The notes beneath the pieces were generated by a model. That model ran no database searches. It was not told the origin of the DNA and saw nothing but the letters and a program-made list of their open reading frames with translations. A stretch of 64,000 nt of DNA from Bradyrhizobium sediminis (lineage in GTDB: Bacteria > Pseudomonadota > Alphaproteobacteria > Rhizobiales > Xanthobacteraceae), in contig NZ_CP076134.1 of the NCBI RefSeq assembly GCF_018736085.1, positions 2,118,501-2,182,500 of the forward strand, in the 5' to 3' direction. The position numbers were made by a program, and so were the translations under genes. Shown piece by piece: positions 1 to 10,940 of the stretch. Numbering within the stretch: the first letter of the stretch is position 1; each line of letters opens with the position of its first letter.

Positions 1-3000
1 CCAGCGATTCATCCAGCAGGCTGGTGAAGCGCGACAGCCGCTGATCGAGATCGGTGGTGCGCAGATCGATGGTGGTGACCAGCGATTCCAGCGCCGACTT
101 GCGCTCGGCGACGGAGGCGGTGGTGCTGCGGTTGGCTTGCTCGACCACTGCGGCTGCCTCGACCAGTGCGTGGCCGTGATGTTCGAACTGGCTGGACAGC
201 GAACCGAGGTCTTCCAGCGCCTTCGACGTCTTGGTGTTGAAGATCGACAGCTGGTCTTCCAGGGTCTGGGTGGCGACGCCGTTGCGCGAGGTGACGTCGT
301 TCATGGCGGAGACGAAGTCGGCCACGCGGGTCACCAGCGCACGTTCCAGCGAGTTGAGGTTGTCGTGCGCGCCGGTCAGCACTTCCTGCAGCAGAATGTT
401 GCCTTCGCGTAGCCGCTCGAACAGGGCAACCGTGTCGGTGCGCAGGATCTTGCTGGTTTCCTGCATTTCGGTCACCGCCGCGATCGACACCTGACGCGAC
501 TGGTCGATCGCCGCGCGCGATGCCTGCTCGAGGTCCTTGAGCGACTTGTTGACGGCGCCGGAGGCGAGTTCGCCTGCGGAGGTGATGGTCCGCGCGACGT
601 CGGAGCCGTTGGTCATCATCGACTGCGAGAATGCCTGGCCCCTGGTCTCGATCGATTTCAGGGCATCGGCGGTGACGCGGTCGATGTCGATCGTGAGCTG
701 GTTGGTCTTGGAGCCGATCGCCTCGACCAGCGTTCCACGCTTGCCATCGATGATCTGCGACAGACGGTCGGTCTGCTGCTGCACATAGGTGACGATTTCA
801 TCGGTCTTGCCGGTCATGGTGGAACCGAAGGTGCCGCTGGCGGCGAGAACCGTCCGTTCGACTTCAGCCGAGGTCGACTTGACCTTGGAGCTGACTTCAT
901 TCGATGCGGCCACCAGCGCGCTCTGTGCGTTGAGGGCGCTGGCCTGGATATTGTCGGTGGTATTGGCGGTGACGACGCCGAGCGAACGCTCGATGTCGGT
1001 TGCGATCGCCTTGATCTGGCTGGCGGCATCCGCCGACGTCGTCGTCAGCGAGGTTTGCGCCTCGCGCGCACTGGCGAGGATCGACGCTGCGGTGTCGGCG
1101 CCGACTGCCGTCAAGGTGCGTTCCACATCGATCGCAAGCGACTTGACATGGTTGGCGGCCTCCGAGGAGGCGGCGACCAGCGTGGACTGGGCCTCGCGGG
1201 CGCCTGATGTGACCGCCTCGGCGGTGGAGGTTCCGGCGATCGACAGCGTGCGCTGGACGTCGGCGGCCAGCGATTTAACCTGGTTGGCCGCATCGGTGGA
1301 AGCGTTGACCAGCGTGCTCTGGGCTTCGCGCGCGCCAGCGGTGATCGATTCGGCGGTGGAAGTCCCGGCAATCGACAGTGACCGCTCGACGTCGGCGGCC
1401 AGCGACTTGACCTGGTTGGCCGCGTCCGTGGAAGCGGTAACCAGTGTGGTCTGCGCCTCGCGGGCGCCGGAGACGATCGAATTCGCGGTCGTCGTGCCGG
1501 CTGCAGAGAGCGTGCGCTCGACGTCGGCAGACAGCGACTTGATCTGGCTGGCGGCCTCGGTGGAAGCCGACACCAGAGTCGACTGCGCATCGCGGGCGCT
1601 GGTCAGGATCGAGTTTGCAGCGCCGGTGCCGACGGCGGTGAGGGCGCGCTCGACTTCCGCCGAGGTCAGCTTGAGCTGGGCGCCGACGTCGGAAGAAACC
1701 GTCAGCAGCGCCTGCTGCGCGGCGCGGGCGCCGGTCTGGATGGTCTCGCTGGTATTGACCACGAGGTTGGTCAGCGAACGCTCCGCATCCTCGACGTGGG
1801 ACCTGATCCCGAGCGACAATTCTTCGGCGCGTGCCATCAGGCCTTCGCTGGCCTGCCGGCCGCTGCTCTCGATGCGGCCTGCCACCGCTTCGACGCGCGA
1901 GCCGAGCAGATCCTCGAACTGCGCGACGCGCATGTCGATGTCGCCGGCGACCGCGCCGACCCGGGTTTCGATGCCCTGATGGATTTCCTGGAACCGCGCC
2001 GTGATGGTGTCGGTCAGGTGAGCGCTGCGACCATCGATGGTCTGGGTCACGCTGGCAATGCGCTGGTCGACGGCGTCGATCGCCTGCGCGGCGCCCGACG
2101 TCAGCGACGTGGTGAGATGGGTGAGGCGCGAGTCGATCGACTGGATCGCCTGCGCGGTGCCATCGGTCAGGGAAGAGGTGAGGTGGGCCAGGCGCGAGTC
2201 GAGCAGATTGACCGCCTGTGAGGCGCCGTCGGTCAGCGACGAGGCCAACGTGCCGAGACGGTTATCGATGGTTTCGGTGACCGACTTCGCGCGGGTGTCG
2301 AAATTCTGTTCGAGCGACTTGAGTCGGCCGTCGATCGATTCGTCGAAGGACTTGATCTTGCCGTCGAGCGAGGTGTCGAGATTGGCGACGCGGCTTTCCA
2401 GCGTGGTCTCGAACTGCATCAGGCGCTGGTCGAGCGAAGCGGTGATCTCGCCGCCATTCGAGGTCAGGCGAGTGTCGAAGGTATCGACATAGGTCTTGAG
2501 CGTTTCCGCGATATCCTGGGTGCGCTGACCCATGCGGTCGACGATTTCGCCGCCGAAGGTTTTGACGGTGCGGTCGAATTCCGAGATGTGGCGGGTGATC
2601 AGGGCGCCCAGCGTGCCGCTGTCGCGCGCGAATTTCTCGGCCAGTTCGCCGCCCTGGTTCTTCACCAGTTCGTCGAACGCGCTCATCTGCAGCGAGAGCG
2701 TGTCGTGCGCGGTTTCGGTCTGGCTGACGACCTTCGCCACCAGCGAATTCACGGTGACGTCGAGCGCCTCGCTGGCCTTGTCGCCGGAGGTGAGGATCTG
2801 GGTCGCCAGACGGTTGCCGGCATCGTCGATCTTGTTGACGAGGTCGCCGCTGCGCAGTTCGAGTTCGAGCAGCAGGGAGTCGCTGGAATTCTTCAGCGAG
2901 TCGTGAACCTGCTCGGTGCGGTCGGAAATGCCGTCCACGATGGTGGAGGAGCGCTGCTCGAATTCGCTGGTGATACGGTCGATCCGCTCGTTCAGCATCT

Positions 3001-4135
3001 CATGCACGCGATCGGCGAGATCGACGAACTCGTCGTGGACGTGGCCGGTCTTGAAATTGAGGCTGGTGGTGAGACGTTCGCTGGCGTCGAGCACGGCGCG
3101 CGTGGTCTCGGTGCTGGCTTCCTCGAGGCGGTCGAGCAGGTCGCCGCCGCGCTCGCCGAGCGCGAGGATCATGTTGTCGCCGGCATGGCTGAGCGCGCCG
3201 GTGATATGCGCGCCGCGTTCTTCCAGGGCGCCGGTGATGCTTTTCGCGACTTCGTCGACGCGCGAGGCGATCGCGTCAGAAATCAGCGCGATGTCGTGGC
3301 GCAGGTCGATCTGCACGCCGGAAATGGCGCTGCGAACCTGTTCGGCCTGTCCAACCAGGTTGTCGCGCTGGTGGGCGATATCCTGCAGCAGGGCGCGGAT
3401 GCGCACTTCGTTGTCGCTGTAGGCGCGTTCAAGCGCGGAGACTTCGTTGGCGACGAGGGTTTCCAGTTCGCCGGCGCGCGCGATGGCGCGTTCGACGCCG
3501 TCGCCCATCGCTGCGACCTCGCGGCGGATCGCCTGGCCGACGGTCACCATCGAGTCGGAGGCTGCGCCCTCGGGCTCCGAGAAACGGATCGCGACCTGCG
3601 CCATCGACTGCGCGATCATGCGCAACTCCTGGCCGCGCCAGGCCAGGCTCGCCAGGAAGTAGAACAGAAGCACCGGCGCAAAGAACAGCGCAGCAAGGCC
3701 GGCCAGCACCAGCGTGCCGCCGGGGCCCTGGCCGATCGCGGCCTGCAGCGAGGCAAAGAAGCTGACGGTCAGAAGCGCGCAGCCGAGCAGCCAGACGCCG
3801 GCAAAAAGGGTGGCAAGCGTATAGACGTTGCGGGCGGGGCGGCCCTTCTGAATCGCCTGCAGGATCTGCCCGATGGTTTCGCGGTCGTCATTGGCGGCGC
3901 GCCGGGCCGGGCGCGGCTCCTCGATTGGCTCGAAGATCTGGCGGTCGTCGCTGGGGCGGGTGTCGAAGCTGTCGTTGTAGGTCGGCGCCGCGGACGCATT
4001 GGAGGGCGCCGCATCGCTGCGGACCGAGCCGCGCGCGCTGTCGGAAGCGGGCGCGTCGCTGATGTTGAGCGCTTCCTGAATGGCGGAGAGCGCGACTTCG
4101 GTAGGGTCTTTGACCTTTTTGGGATTGTTCGCCAT
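1..4135 (-). CDS. GPR/RgsE-like giant polar-growth scaffold protein (partial, 3' end outside window)
   Basis: Reading the minus strand from the ATG at 4135 gives one open frame to the window edge, about 1,378 residues. The first ~100 residues are polar and probably cytoplasmic. Two hydrophobic segments follow (about 104-130 and 141-165), then an almost unbroken helical, coiled-coil-like region with a 22/44-residue periodicity. This build matches the Rhizobiales 'apolipoprotein-like' family that includes Agrobacterium GPR (growth pole ring) and Sinorhizobium RgsE, and resembles Caulobacter TipN (two N-terminal membrane segments plus a long coiled coil). GPR forms a ring at the growing pole and is needed for polar growth. 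The family assignment comes from architecture and recalled motif similarity (for example IRREVAAMGDGVERA near residue 204), not from a search. A perfect CtrA box lies ~180 bp upstream. Confidence 0.82.
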   Translation of the reverse strand, partial: MANNPKKVKDPTEVALSAIQEALNISDAPASDSARGSVRSDAAPSNASAAPTYNDSFDTRPSDDRQIFEPIEEPRPARRAANDDRETIGQILQAIQKGRPARNVYTLATLFAGVWLLGCALLTVSFFASLQAAIGQGPGGTLVLAGLAALFFAPVLLFYFLASLAWRGQELRMIAQSMAQVAIRFSEPEGAASDSMVTVGQAIRREVAAMGDGVERAIARAGELETLVANEVSALERAYSDNEVRIRALLQDIAHQRDNLVGQAEQVRSAISGVQIDLRHDIALISDAIASRVDEVAKSITGALEERGAHITGALSHAGDNMILALGERGGDLLDRLEEASTETTRAVLDASERLTTSLNFKTGHVHDEFVDLADRVHEMLNERIDRITSEFEQRSSTIVDGISDRTEQVHDSLKNSSDSLLLELELRSGDLVNKIDDAGNRLATQILTSGDKASEALDVTVNSLVAKVVSQTETAHDTLSLQMSAFDELVKNQGGELAEKFARDSGTLGALITRHISEFDRTVKTFGGEIVDRMGQRTQDIAETLKTYVDTFDTRLTSNGGEITASLDQRLMQFETTLESRVANLDTSLDGKIKSFDESIDGRLKSLEQNFDTRAKSVTETIDNRLGTLASSLTDGASQAVNLLDSRLAHLTSSLTDGTAQAIQSIDSRLTHLTTSLTSGAAQAIDAVDQRIASVTQTIDGRSAHLTDTITARFQEIHQGIETRVGAVAGDIDMRVAQFEDLLGSRVEAVAGRIESSGRQASEGLMARAEELSLGIRSHVEDAERSLTNLVVNTSETIQTGARAAQQALLTVSSDVGAQLKLTSAEVERALTAVGTGAANSILTSARDAQSTLVSASTEAASQIKSLSADVERTLSAAGTTTANSIVSGAREAQTTLVTASTDAANQVKSLAADVERSLSIAGTSTAESITAGAREAQSTLVNASTDAANQVKSLAADVQRTLSIAGTSTAEAVTSGAREAQSTLVAASSEAANHVKSLAIDVERTLTAVGADTAASILASAREAQTSLTTTSADAASQIKAIATDIERSLGVVTANTTDNIQASALNAQSALVAASNEVSSKVKSTSAEVERTVLAASGTFGSTMTGKTDEIVTYVQQQTDRLSQIIDGKRGTLVEAIGSKTNQLTIDIDRVTADALKSIETRGQAFSQSMMTNGSDVARTITSAGELASGAVNKSLKDLEQASRAAIDQSRQVSIAAVTEMQETSKILRTDTVALFERLREGNILLQEVLTGAHDNLNSLERALVTRVADFVSAMNDVTSRNGVATQTLEDQLSIFNTKTSKALEDLGSLSSQFEHHGHALVEAAAVVEQANRSTTASVAERKSALESLVTTIDLRTTDLDQRLSRFTSLLDESL
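795..1780 (-). repeat. 132-bp (44-codon) degenerate tandem repeats inside the GPR-like gene
   Basis: About seven degenerate units recur every 132 bp; similar blocks begin near 1037, 1169, 1301, 1433, 1565 and 1697. Each encodes 44 residues of the type AREAQSTLV-ASTDAANQVKSLAADVERTLS-AGT. Farther upstream in the gene a 66-bp (22-codon) unit repeats at about 2100, 2166 and 2232. The 44-residue unit is exactly twice the 22-residue one, as in apolipoprotein-like helical repeats. Confidence 0.75.
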
Positions 4136-4317
4136 GTTCAGTCTGAGCCCTCGTTCTACTTTTTACGCATCCGGGCCGGTCTTGCTGGAACGCCCCCTTG
4201 CAAGCTCGAAACCGGTGTCATGCCCTGCGCGGAGCGAAAGCGCGGCCGTTGCTCGCCTTCTCCGCTAACATCCGGAAACATCCTATTGGCAGAGCGATGC
4301 GAATGAAATGCCTGCGA

Positions 4318-4332
4318 TTAATACAATCTTAA
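4318..4332. promoter_or_regulatory. CtrA box, perfect TTAA-N7-TTAA
   Basis: TTAA at 4318-4321 and TTAA at 4329-4332 are separated by exactly seven bases. This is the full consensus for the cell-cycle regulator CtrA. It lies 183 bp upstream of the GPR-like gene (minus) and 201 bp upstream of the Hpt gene (plus), so it could serve either. The surrounding 4136-4532 interval is comparatively AT-rich and holds no other gene that I can support. Confidence 0.6.
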
Positions 4333-4532
4333 TCATCGTTAACAGCAGGGCCGCCTAAGGCCTTACGGTTCCACAAAATTCTCGTTTCGGTGGGTTAATT
4401 GCGGCGACTCTTCGCCGAAAACAAGGCGAACTTGCGGCGGATGCGCCAAACGTTCCGTTAACCATTTCCGTGATTGGCTGGCGCAAACATCGTTGCCCGG
4501 ATCGATCAAGCCGGGAGATCTGGGCTATCGCC

Positions 4533-4910
4533 ATGCCGCTTCATCTGGAACGGATTGACTGGATGCCATCGCCGCCGCTCGCTCCCGATGACGGTCCGCT
4601 CGATCTCGAACATCTTCGCCGCATGACCCTTGGCGATGCCGGCCTCGAGCACGAGGTGCTGGCGATGTTCTCGGCCCAGACCGCCAGCCTGATCGGCGCT
4701 CTCGCCGCCATGCCCGCGGATGCGGGCGCCCTGGTGCATACGCTGAAGGGTTCGGCGCGCGCGATCGGCGCATTCACCGTGGCTGATGCCGCCGCCAGGC
4801 TGGAAGCCGCCATCCACAACGGCGACGATCCGGCGGAGGCGCTTGCCGGGCTCGCGGCTGCGGTGGCCGAAGCGCGCAGCGCCATCGACGCGATCCTGCG
4901 CCGATCCTGA
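4533..4910 (+). CDS. Hpt-domain histidine phosphotransfer protein
   Basis: The product is about 125 residues. It carries the Hpt signature H-T-L-K-G-S-A-R around residue 69 (His69 is the predicted phospho-accepting histidine), followed by an amphipathic helix typical of the four-helix Hpt bundle. There is no kinase or receiver domain, so it should act as a free phosphotransfer module in a phosphorelay. I chose the ATG at 4533; an upstream in-frame start at 4470 adds 21 residues that do not look conserved. It is divergent from the GPR-like gene and shares its CtrA-box intergenic region. It is not ChpT, which is larger and dimeric. The partner kinase is not in the window. Confidence 0.8.
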   Translation: MPLHLERIDWMPSPPLAPDDGPLDLEHLRRMTLGDAGLEHEVLAMFSAQTASLIGALAAMPADAGALVHTLKGSARAIGAFTVADAAARLEAAIHNGDDPAEALAGLAAAVAEARSAIDAILRRS

Positions 4911-5068
4911 TCCTGATCCGATCCTGATTCCTGGCAGTATGATTGGGCCGCACCCGGGGCCCGCCAAAACCGCGCCGCAGGTTTTCCTCCCCGGCGCTGG
5001 CGCGGAGCGGATCGACCCGTTATAGGACTGCCCGGACCTGTCTTAATCCCCCGACAATACGAGCAATC

Positions 5069-5389
5069 ATGGCCAAGATTCACTTTGTCGACCATAACGG
5101 CGAAACCCGCATCATTGACGTTGAGAACGGCGCGACCGTGATGGAAGCGGCGATCCGCAACGCCATCCCGGGCATCGAGGCCGAATGCGGTGGCGCCTGC
5201 GCCTGCGCGACCTGCCACGTCTATGTCGACGAGGCCTGGCGCGAGAAGGTCGGCGCACCGTCGCCGATGGAAGAGGACATGCTGGATTTCGGCTTCGACG
5301 TGCGGCCGAATTCGCGGCTGTCGTGCCAGATCAAGGTGACCGACGAACTCGACGGCCTGATCGTGACGACACCGGAGCGGCAGGCCTGA
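5069..5389 (+). CDS. [2Fe-2S] ferredoxin, adrenodoxin/putidaredoxin type
   Basis: The product is 106 residues. Cluster ligands are visible as Cys40, Cys46 and Cys49 (C-X5-C-X2-C within [11 protein letters not shown]) and Cys86 (RLSCQI); Cys44 is an additional, non-ligand cysteine. This spacing is that of vertebrate-type ferredoxins, which pass electrons from an NAD(P)H-dependent reductase to P450s or to iron-sulfur assembly. A TrxR-like ferredoxin-NADP+ reductase lies 0.65 kb downstream, with a thioesterase gene on the other strand between them. The same order is known in Rhodopseudomonas palustris, where the ferredoxin is called palustrisredoxin B. The start at 5069 (MAKIHF) fits the family; the longer open frame from 4943 is not supported. 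Confidence 0.93.
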   Translation: MAKIHFVDHNGETRIIDVENGATVMEAAIRNAIPGIEAECGGACACATCHVYVDEAWREKVGAPSPMEEDMLDFGFDVRPNSRLSCQIKVTDELDGLIVTTPERQA

Positions 5390-5402
5390 AGCGCCTCGCC
5401 GC

Positions 5403-7068
<1,666 letters not shown>

Positions 7069-7203
7069 CGGCTTGCAAATGCCGATCGATCAGGCAGTGC
7101 CGGCCGCCCCGGCCGCCTCCGATCCCCGCCGGCAACGCTGGAACCATCCGCGAAATGGCCTTAGTCTGGGGCCATTATTTTGTGGATTGGTCAGGTGGTG
7201 ACG

Positions 7204-7794
7204 ATGCGGACTGCGATATCCAGATTTTTGGCCCTGCCGTTCATTGTCCTGGCGCTGTCGTTCGCGACGATAGCTGCAGGGCAGGTCGCAGAGCCGACGG
7301 CCGCCGGCCTCTGGCAGAAGATCGAAGACGGCAAGACGGTCGGTTGGTTTCTTTTCGTCGATCGCGACGGAATCTTCGAAGGCGTGATCGCCAAGACGTT
7401 TCCAAGGCCGGGTGACGATCCCAACGAGGTTTGCAGCAAGTGCGTCGACGACCGCAAGAACGCGCCGGTGCTCGGCATTTCCTTGATCAGGGATATGAAA
7501 CGCGACGGACTGAAATATGAGAACGGCAACGTTCTCGATCCGCGCGACGGCAAGATCTACAAGGCCAGGATGACCGTCAGCCCCGACGGGCAGACCCTCA
7601 CCATGCGCGGCTATCTCGGTATCGCGCTGTTCGGCAAGGATGAGACCTGGGTCCGGTTGCCGGATACGGCGATGGCCCAGCTCGATCCCGGCATCATTGC
7701 GAAATACCTGCCGGCGCAGGCCGCGGCGATGAAGCCGCCCGGGAAGCCGCCCGTCGCCCCGAAGAAGGCCGGCGCACCCGCACCCGCGCGTTGA
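7204..7794 (+). CDS. DUF2147 exported protein
   Basis: The product is 196 residues. A signal peptide covers roughly residues 1-26 (MRTAISRF, hydrophobic core, A-A-G). The body has the DUF2147 pattern: GLW, a repeated aromatic/aspartate stretch ([14 protein letters not shown]), a CSKC pair and an RGYLGI segment near the end. A Pro/Ala/Lys-rich tail follows. The family is found in proteobacterial periplasms and its function is not established. The start at 7204 places the signal peptide at the very N terminus; 7180 is an alternative. Confidence 0.8.
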   Translation: MRTAISRFLALPFIVLALSFATIAAGQVAEPTAAGLWQKIEDGKTVGWFLFVDRDGIFEGVIAKTFPRPGDDPNEVCSKCVDDRKNAPVLGISLIRDMKRDGLKYENGNVLDPRDGKIYKARMTVSPDGQTLTMRGYLGIALFGKDETWVRLPDTAMAQLDPGIIAKYLPAQAAAMKPPGKPPVAPKKAGAPAPAR

Positions 7795-7800
7795 CGTCGG

Positions 7801-9801
7801 TCAGCGCGCCACAGGCTCCGGGCTAACCCCGGATTCAACCGCATCGAGCTGCAGCACCGAGGCTACCGCCGGCAATGCTGCGTCCGCCATCGCGGCGTGT
7901 CCCTCGGCGGAGGGGTGAACGGCGCCGCCATACACGGCGGAAAGCACCCCCCAGGTCGCGTCATGGATATCGGTGGGCTGGCTGGAAGCGGGCAGCCCGC
8001 CCGGATAGGTCATCGCTGCGAAGTAGCTGTCATTGGCGTCGCGAATCCAGCGCGCGCGCGGAAGATAGGCGCGGTATTCTCCGGCGCTGCGGCCGCACAG
8101 CATCGGCTGGCTGGCCGCCGCGACGATGTCGGGATCGAAGCTTTCGCCGGTGGCTGAAAAGCACGCCTGGTCGAATTCCGGATCGGTTGGCGCGCGCGCG
8201 CAGAAGCCGTGGTTTGCGAATGCCGCCTGATGGGCATCGACGAAGGTCATGCGATCGGCTGCCGGGTCGCGGCACAGGATACCCGACTGACACAGCGCGA
8301 GCGCCTTCAGCTGCGGCAGGAATTCGTTCTGCACATAATCGGAGACGTTGGCGAGGCGCTGCGGCCGCGCGTTGAAGGAGGGGTGAATGTCGAAGCCGGC
8401 GCGTCCGCCGGGGCAGGGCGCGCCGCCTTCGGCGAGCGTCGGGTTGGCATAGGAGACATAGACGACCCGCGACATGTCGCCGACCAGCGGCTTCAGCGCC
8501 TCGCGCAGTTTGGCGAATCCCTGCGGCAGGTCGCGCGCCATCGCCGCGCGGGAATCGTCGACCGATCCGAGCACGCCCGAGCGCCGGAACAGCGCGCGCT
8601 CGGTGGACGTGTCCACGATCACGTCGGCGACCAGTCCGGAAAAATTGATGTCGTTGGCGCCGACCGACAGCAGCACGAGATCGAGACTGCGCTCGGGCTG
8701 CCGGCGCTTCGCCGCGCTGACGGCTTCGCGCAATTCGGCGAGCTGCGCGCTGACCGTGCCGGAGCATCTGGCCCCGGCCTTGGTCGGCGGGCATTCGCGG
8801 GCGCGCTGCGAGCCGAACAGCCCGTCGGCGATGGTGGCGCCGGTGCATGCGAGCGGCAGATAGGTCACCGCGATGTGCGGATGCTGCACGGCGAGCGCCA
8901 GCGCGGTGCGGGTCTGGTAGCTGTACAGCGAGCGATGGCAGGCGGAATTGAACCAGAGCGCGCTCTGGCGCTGCCAATTCTGCACCGTATCCGGCGCCTC
9001 GCAGGCCCGTCCGCCCTTGTAGCCGGCGCGGCTCGGGCGGTAGTACTGGGCGCTGGCGCTGCTGAGATAGAAGCGGAAGCAGAAGCCCTCATCCGAAAGG
9101 GCGATCGGCCGGTCCGGATTGCCCTCGCCCGAGGCGATACTGTCGCCGAGGCCGGCGATGAAGAAATCGCGCACCATGACCTCGGTGGCGACGCGCTGCG
9201 GCGCGTCGGGACCGGAGGAGACCTCCACACTGGCGACGGTGGGCCGGCCGTAGCGGGCGCGGAAATTGACCGGCTCGGCGCAGTCGAAGGTGGACAGCCG
9301 CGGACCGTCGCCATCGTCGAGCGTCCAGGCGCAGGTGGCGCCCACCGGAACCTGGCCGGTCAGCCGGAGGGTGACGGGATGTTCCGTCGGCGTCAGGTAG
9401 CTTTCCTTGATGTTGTCGCGGGTGCAGGGCTCGCTGACGCGGCCCAGCAGGTCGATGCAGAGCCGGTTCACCGTATTGCGGGCCCAGCCGCGGCCGTCGC
9501 TCTGCAGCTCCAGCGCCTGTTCGGAGGCGAGAATGCTGCGGCCGTGCGCCCCATCGGTATGGAGCAGGAAATCGCGCTCCTCGCGGAACAGCCGGAAGCG
9601 GTTGCGGACCTCCCACGAAATCTGCATCGGGACATCCGGCGCGCCCTGCGCTGCCGCCGGCGCGCCCTGCGCTGCCACCGGGGCGCTCTGCTCTACCGCT
9701 ACGGGAGCGGTCTGCGCCGCCGCCGGTTGCACCGGCAGCGCGGCCGGCGCCGCCGCGAGCAGCGCTGCGAGCACAATGAGGCGGACAGGAGTTCGGGCCA
9801 T
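7801..9801 (-). CDS. Exported SGNH/GDSL-family hydrolase, 666 aa
   Basis: The signal peptide (about residues 1-29) is followed by a short Ala/Pro/Gln repeat (APVAAQGAPAAAQGAP). SGNH landmarks are in order: block I GDSIASGEGNP near 217, block III GANDI near 382 and block V HPSAEGH near 626. Ser and the final His are therefore present. The spacing is wide, with a long insertion holding several cysteines, as in large actinobacterial-type secreted SGNH esterases. It is likely a periplasmic or secreted esterase/lipase; the substrate is unknown. It converges with the DUF2147 gene, with only 6 bp between them. Confidence 0.82.
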   Translation of the reverse strand: MARTPVRLIVLAALLAAAPAALPVQPAAAQTAPVAVEQSAPVAAQGAPAAAQGAPDVPMQISWEVRNRFRLFREERDFLLHTDGAHGRSILASEQALELQSDGRGWARNTVNRLCIDLLGRVSEPCTRDNIKESYLTPTEHPVTLRLTGQVPVGATCAWTLDDGDGPRLSTFDCAEPVNFRARYGRPTVASVEVSSGPDAPQRVATEVMVRDFFIAGLGDSIASGEGNPDRPIALSDEGFCFRFYLSSASAQYYRPSRAGYKGGRACEAPDTVQNWQRQSALWFNSACHRSLYSYQTRTALALAVQHPHIAVTYLPLACTGATIADGLFGSQRARECPPTKAGARCSGTVSAQLAELREAVSAAKRRQPERSLDLVLLSVGANDINFSGLVADVIVDTSTERALFRRSGVLGSVDDSRAAMARDLPQGFAKLREALKPLVGDMSRVVYVSYANPTLAEGGAPCPGGRAGFDIHPSFNARPQRLANVSDYVQNEFLPQLKALALCQSGILCRDPAADRMTFVDAHQAAFANHGFCARAPTDPEFDQACFSATGESFDPDIVAAASQPMLCGRSAGEYRAYLPRARWIRDANDSYFAAMTYPGGLPASSQPTDIHDATWGVLSAVYGGAVHPSAEGHAAMADAALPAVASVLQLDAVESGVSPEPVAR

Positions 9802-9878
9802 GACGCGTTTGACGTTACCGGTGGGGCGAAAATAAGAGAACCCATAACAGGCCGGATAACGTGGCCGTTACGTGGCTA

Positions 9879-10940
9879 TTACCCCTGCGCCTGCCGTTTC
9901 CGCACCGGCCGCCGCACCGCGGCGGAAGCCGTGCAGGCCCCGCTCAGCCGGCGGCGTTCCTGCCAGGGCAGCACGACGCTGAGCCATATCTCCCGGGTGC
10001 CCATGATCGAGATCGAGATGGCGAAGGGGATCAGGAAGTACAGGATCCGGAACACCACCAGCGTGGCCAGCAGCTGTTCCCTGCCGAATTCCGGCAGCGC
10101 CACCAGCATGGCGGCGTCGAACACGCCGATCGAGCCGGGCGCATGACTGGCGAAACCGAGCAGGGTCGCCAGAATGAACACCACCGCCAGCGAGATGAAA
10201 TCGATGCCGGGCTGCGCGGGCATCAGCAGATACATCGCAAGCGCGCAGAAACCGAGATCGACCACGCCGATCAGGACCTGCAGCAGCGTCAGCCGCGCCG
10301 AGGGCAGCACCACCTTCCAGCCGTTCTGCCCGAGCTCGCGGCGTTTTTTGCCGGTCACGAGCCAGACGAAATAGGCGGCGATGCCCGCGAGGCAACCGAG
10401 CGCAATCAGCCGGTTCATGGCCGGCGGCAGCAAGTCCATCGCGGATGCGGCCGATGGATGCCAGGCCATGCCGAATCCCAGCACGAACAGATTGCCGAGC
10501 CAGAAGGTGAGCCCGGAAAGGAAGCATATCTTGGCGACGTCGATGGCGGAGAGGCCGTAATCCGAATAGATCCGGAAGCGGATCGCGCCGCCGGTGAAAA
10601 CGGTGGCGCCGATATTGTGTCCGATGGTGTAGCTGGTGAAGCTCGACAGCGCTGCGATGCGATAGGGCACGTGCTTCTTGCCGATGGTCCGCAGCGCAAA
10701 GAAATCATAGAATGTCAGCGTGCAAAAGGCGCCGATCACGCACAGCGCGGCGAGCGCGATGTTCGCAGGAGGAATCTCCGTCAGTGCGGTGAGGATGACG
10801 CCGGTATCGACGCCCCGCAGCGTGCGAACCATCGTGTTGATGGCGAAGGCGATGATGAGGAGGCTCGCGGCGATTCCAAGCCGTTTCCAGCCGATCCGTT
10901 CCTTGAAGCCACGCCTCAGCGCGGTCAGCAGTCGATGCAT
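9879..10940 (-). CDS. Lysylphosphatidylglycerol synthase TM region/UPF0104 family membrane protein
   Basis: A 353-residue integral membrane protein with about eight hydrophobic segments. The SHAPGSIGVFD motif near residue 275 and the preceding SYTIGHNIGATVFTGGAIRFRIY segment are typical of the flippase-like transmembrane domain of MprF and of the stand-alone UPF0104 (YbhN-like) family. There is no C-terminal synthase domain, so lipid lysylation is not implied. It ends with a basic tail. It lies on the minus strand upstream of the SGNH gene (77 bp gap) and may be co-transcribed with it. Confidence 0.82.
   Translation of the reverse strand: MHRLLTALRRGFKERIGWKRLGIAASLLIIAFAINTMVRTLRGVDTGVILTALTEIPPANIALAALCVIGAFCTLTFYDFFALRTIGKKHVPYRIAALSSFTSYTIGHNIGATVFTGGAIRFRIYSDYGLSAIDVAKICFLSGLTFWLGNLFVLGFGMAWHPSAASAMDLLPPAMNRLIALGCLAGIAAYFVWLVTGKKRRELGQNGWKVVLPSARLTLLQVLIGVVDLGFCALAMYLLMPAQPGIDFISLAVVFILATLLGFASHAPGSIGVFDAAMLVALPEFGREQLLATLVVFRILYFLIPFAISISIMGTREIWLSVVLPWQERRRLSGACTASAAVRRPVRKRQAQG

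Noticed and set aside
2588..4306. Long plus-strand open frame (572 codons)
   Set aside because: It is antisense to the GPR-like gene, whose minus-strand translation has a clear start, membrane segments and repeats. The plus frame is a by-product of high GC.
4900..4935. Short GATCCTGATCC tandem repeat after the Hpt gene
   Set aside because: Three short imperfect units only; not clearly different from chance in this composition.
8209..10146. 645-codon plus-strand open frame
   Set aside because: It is opposite the SGNH hydrolase and the UPF0104 gene, both with family motifs.
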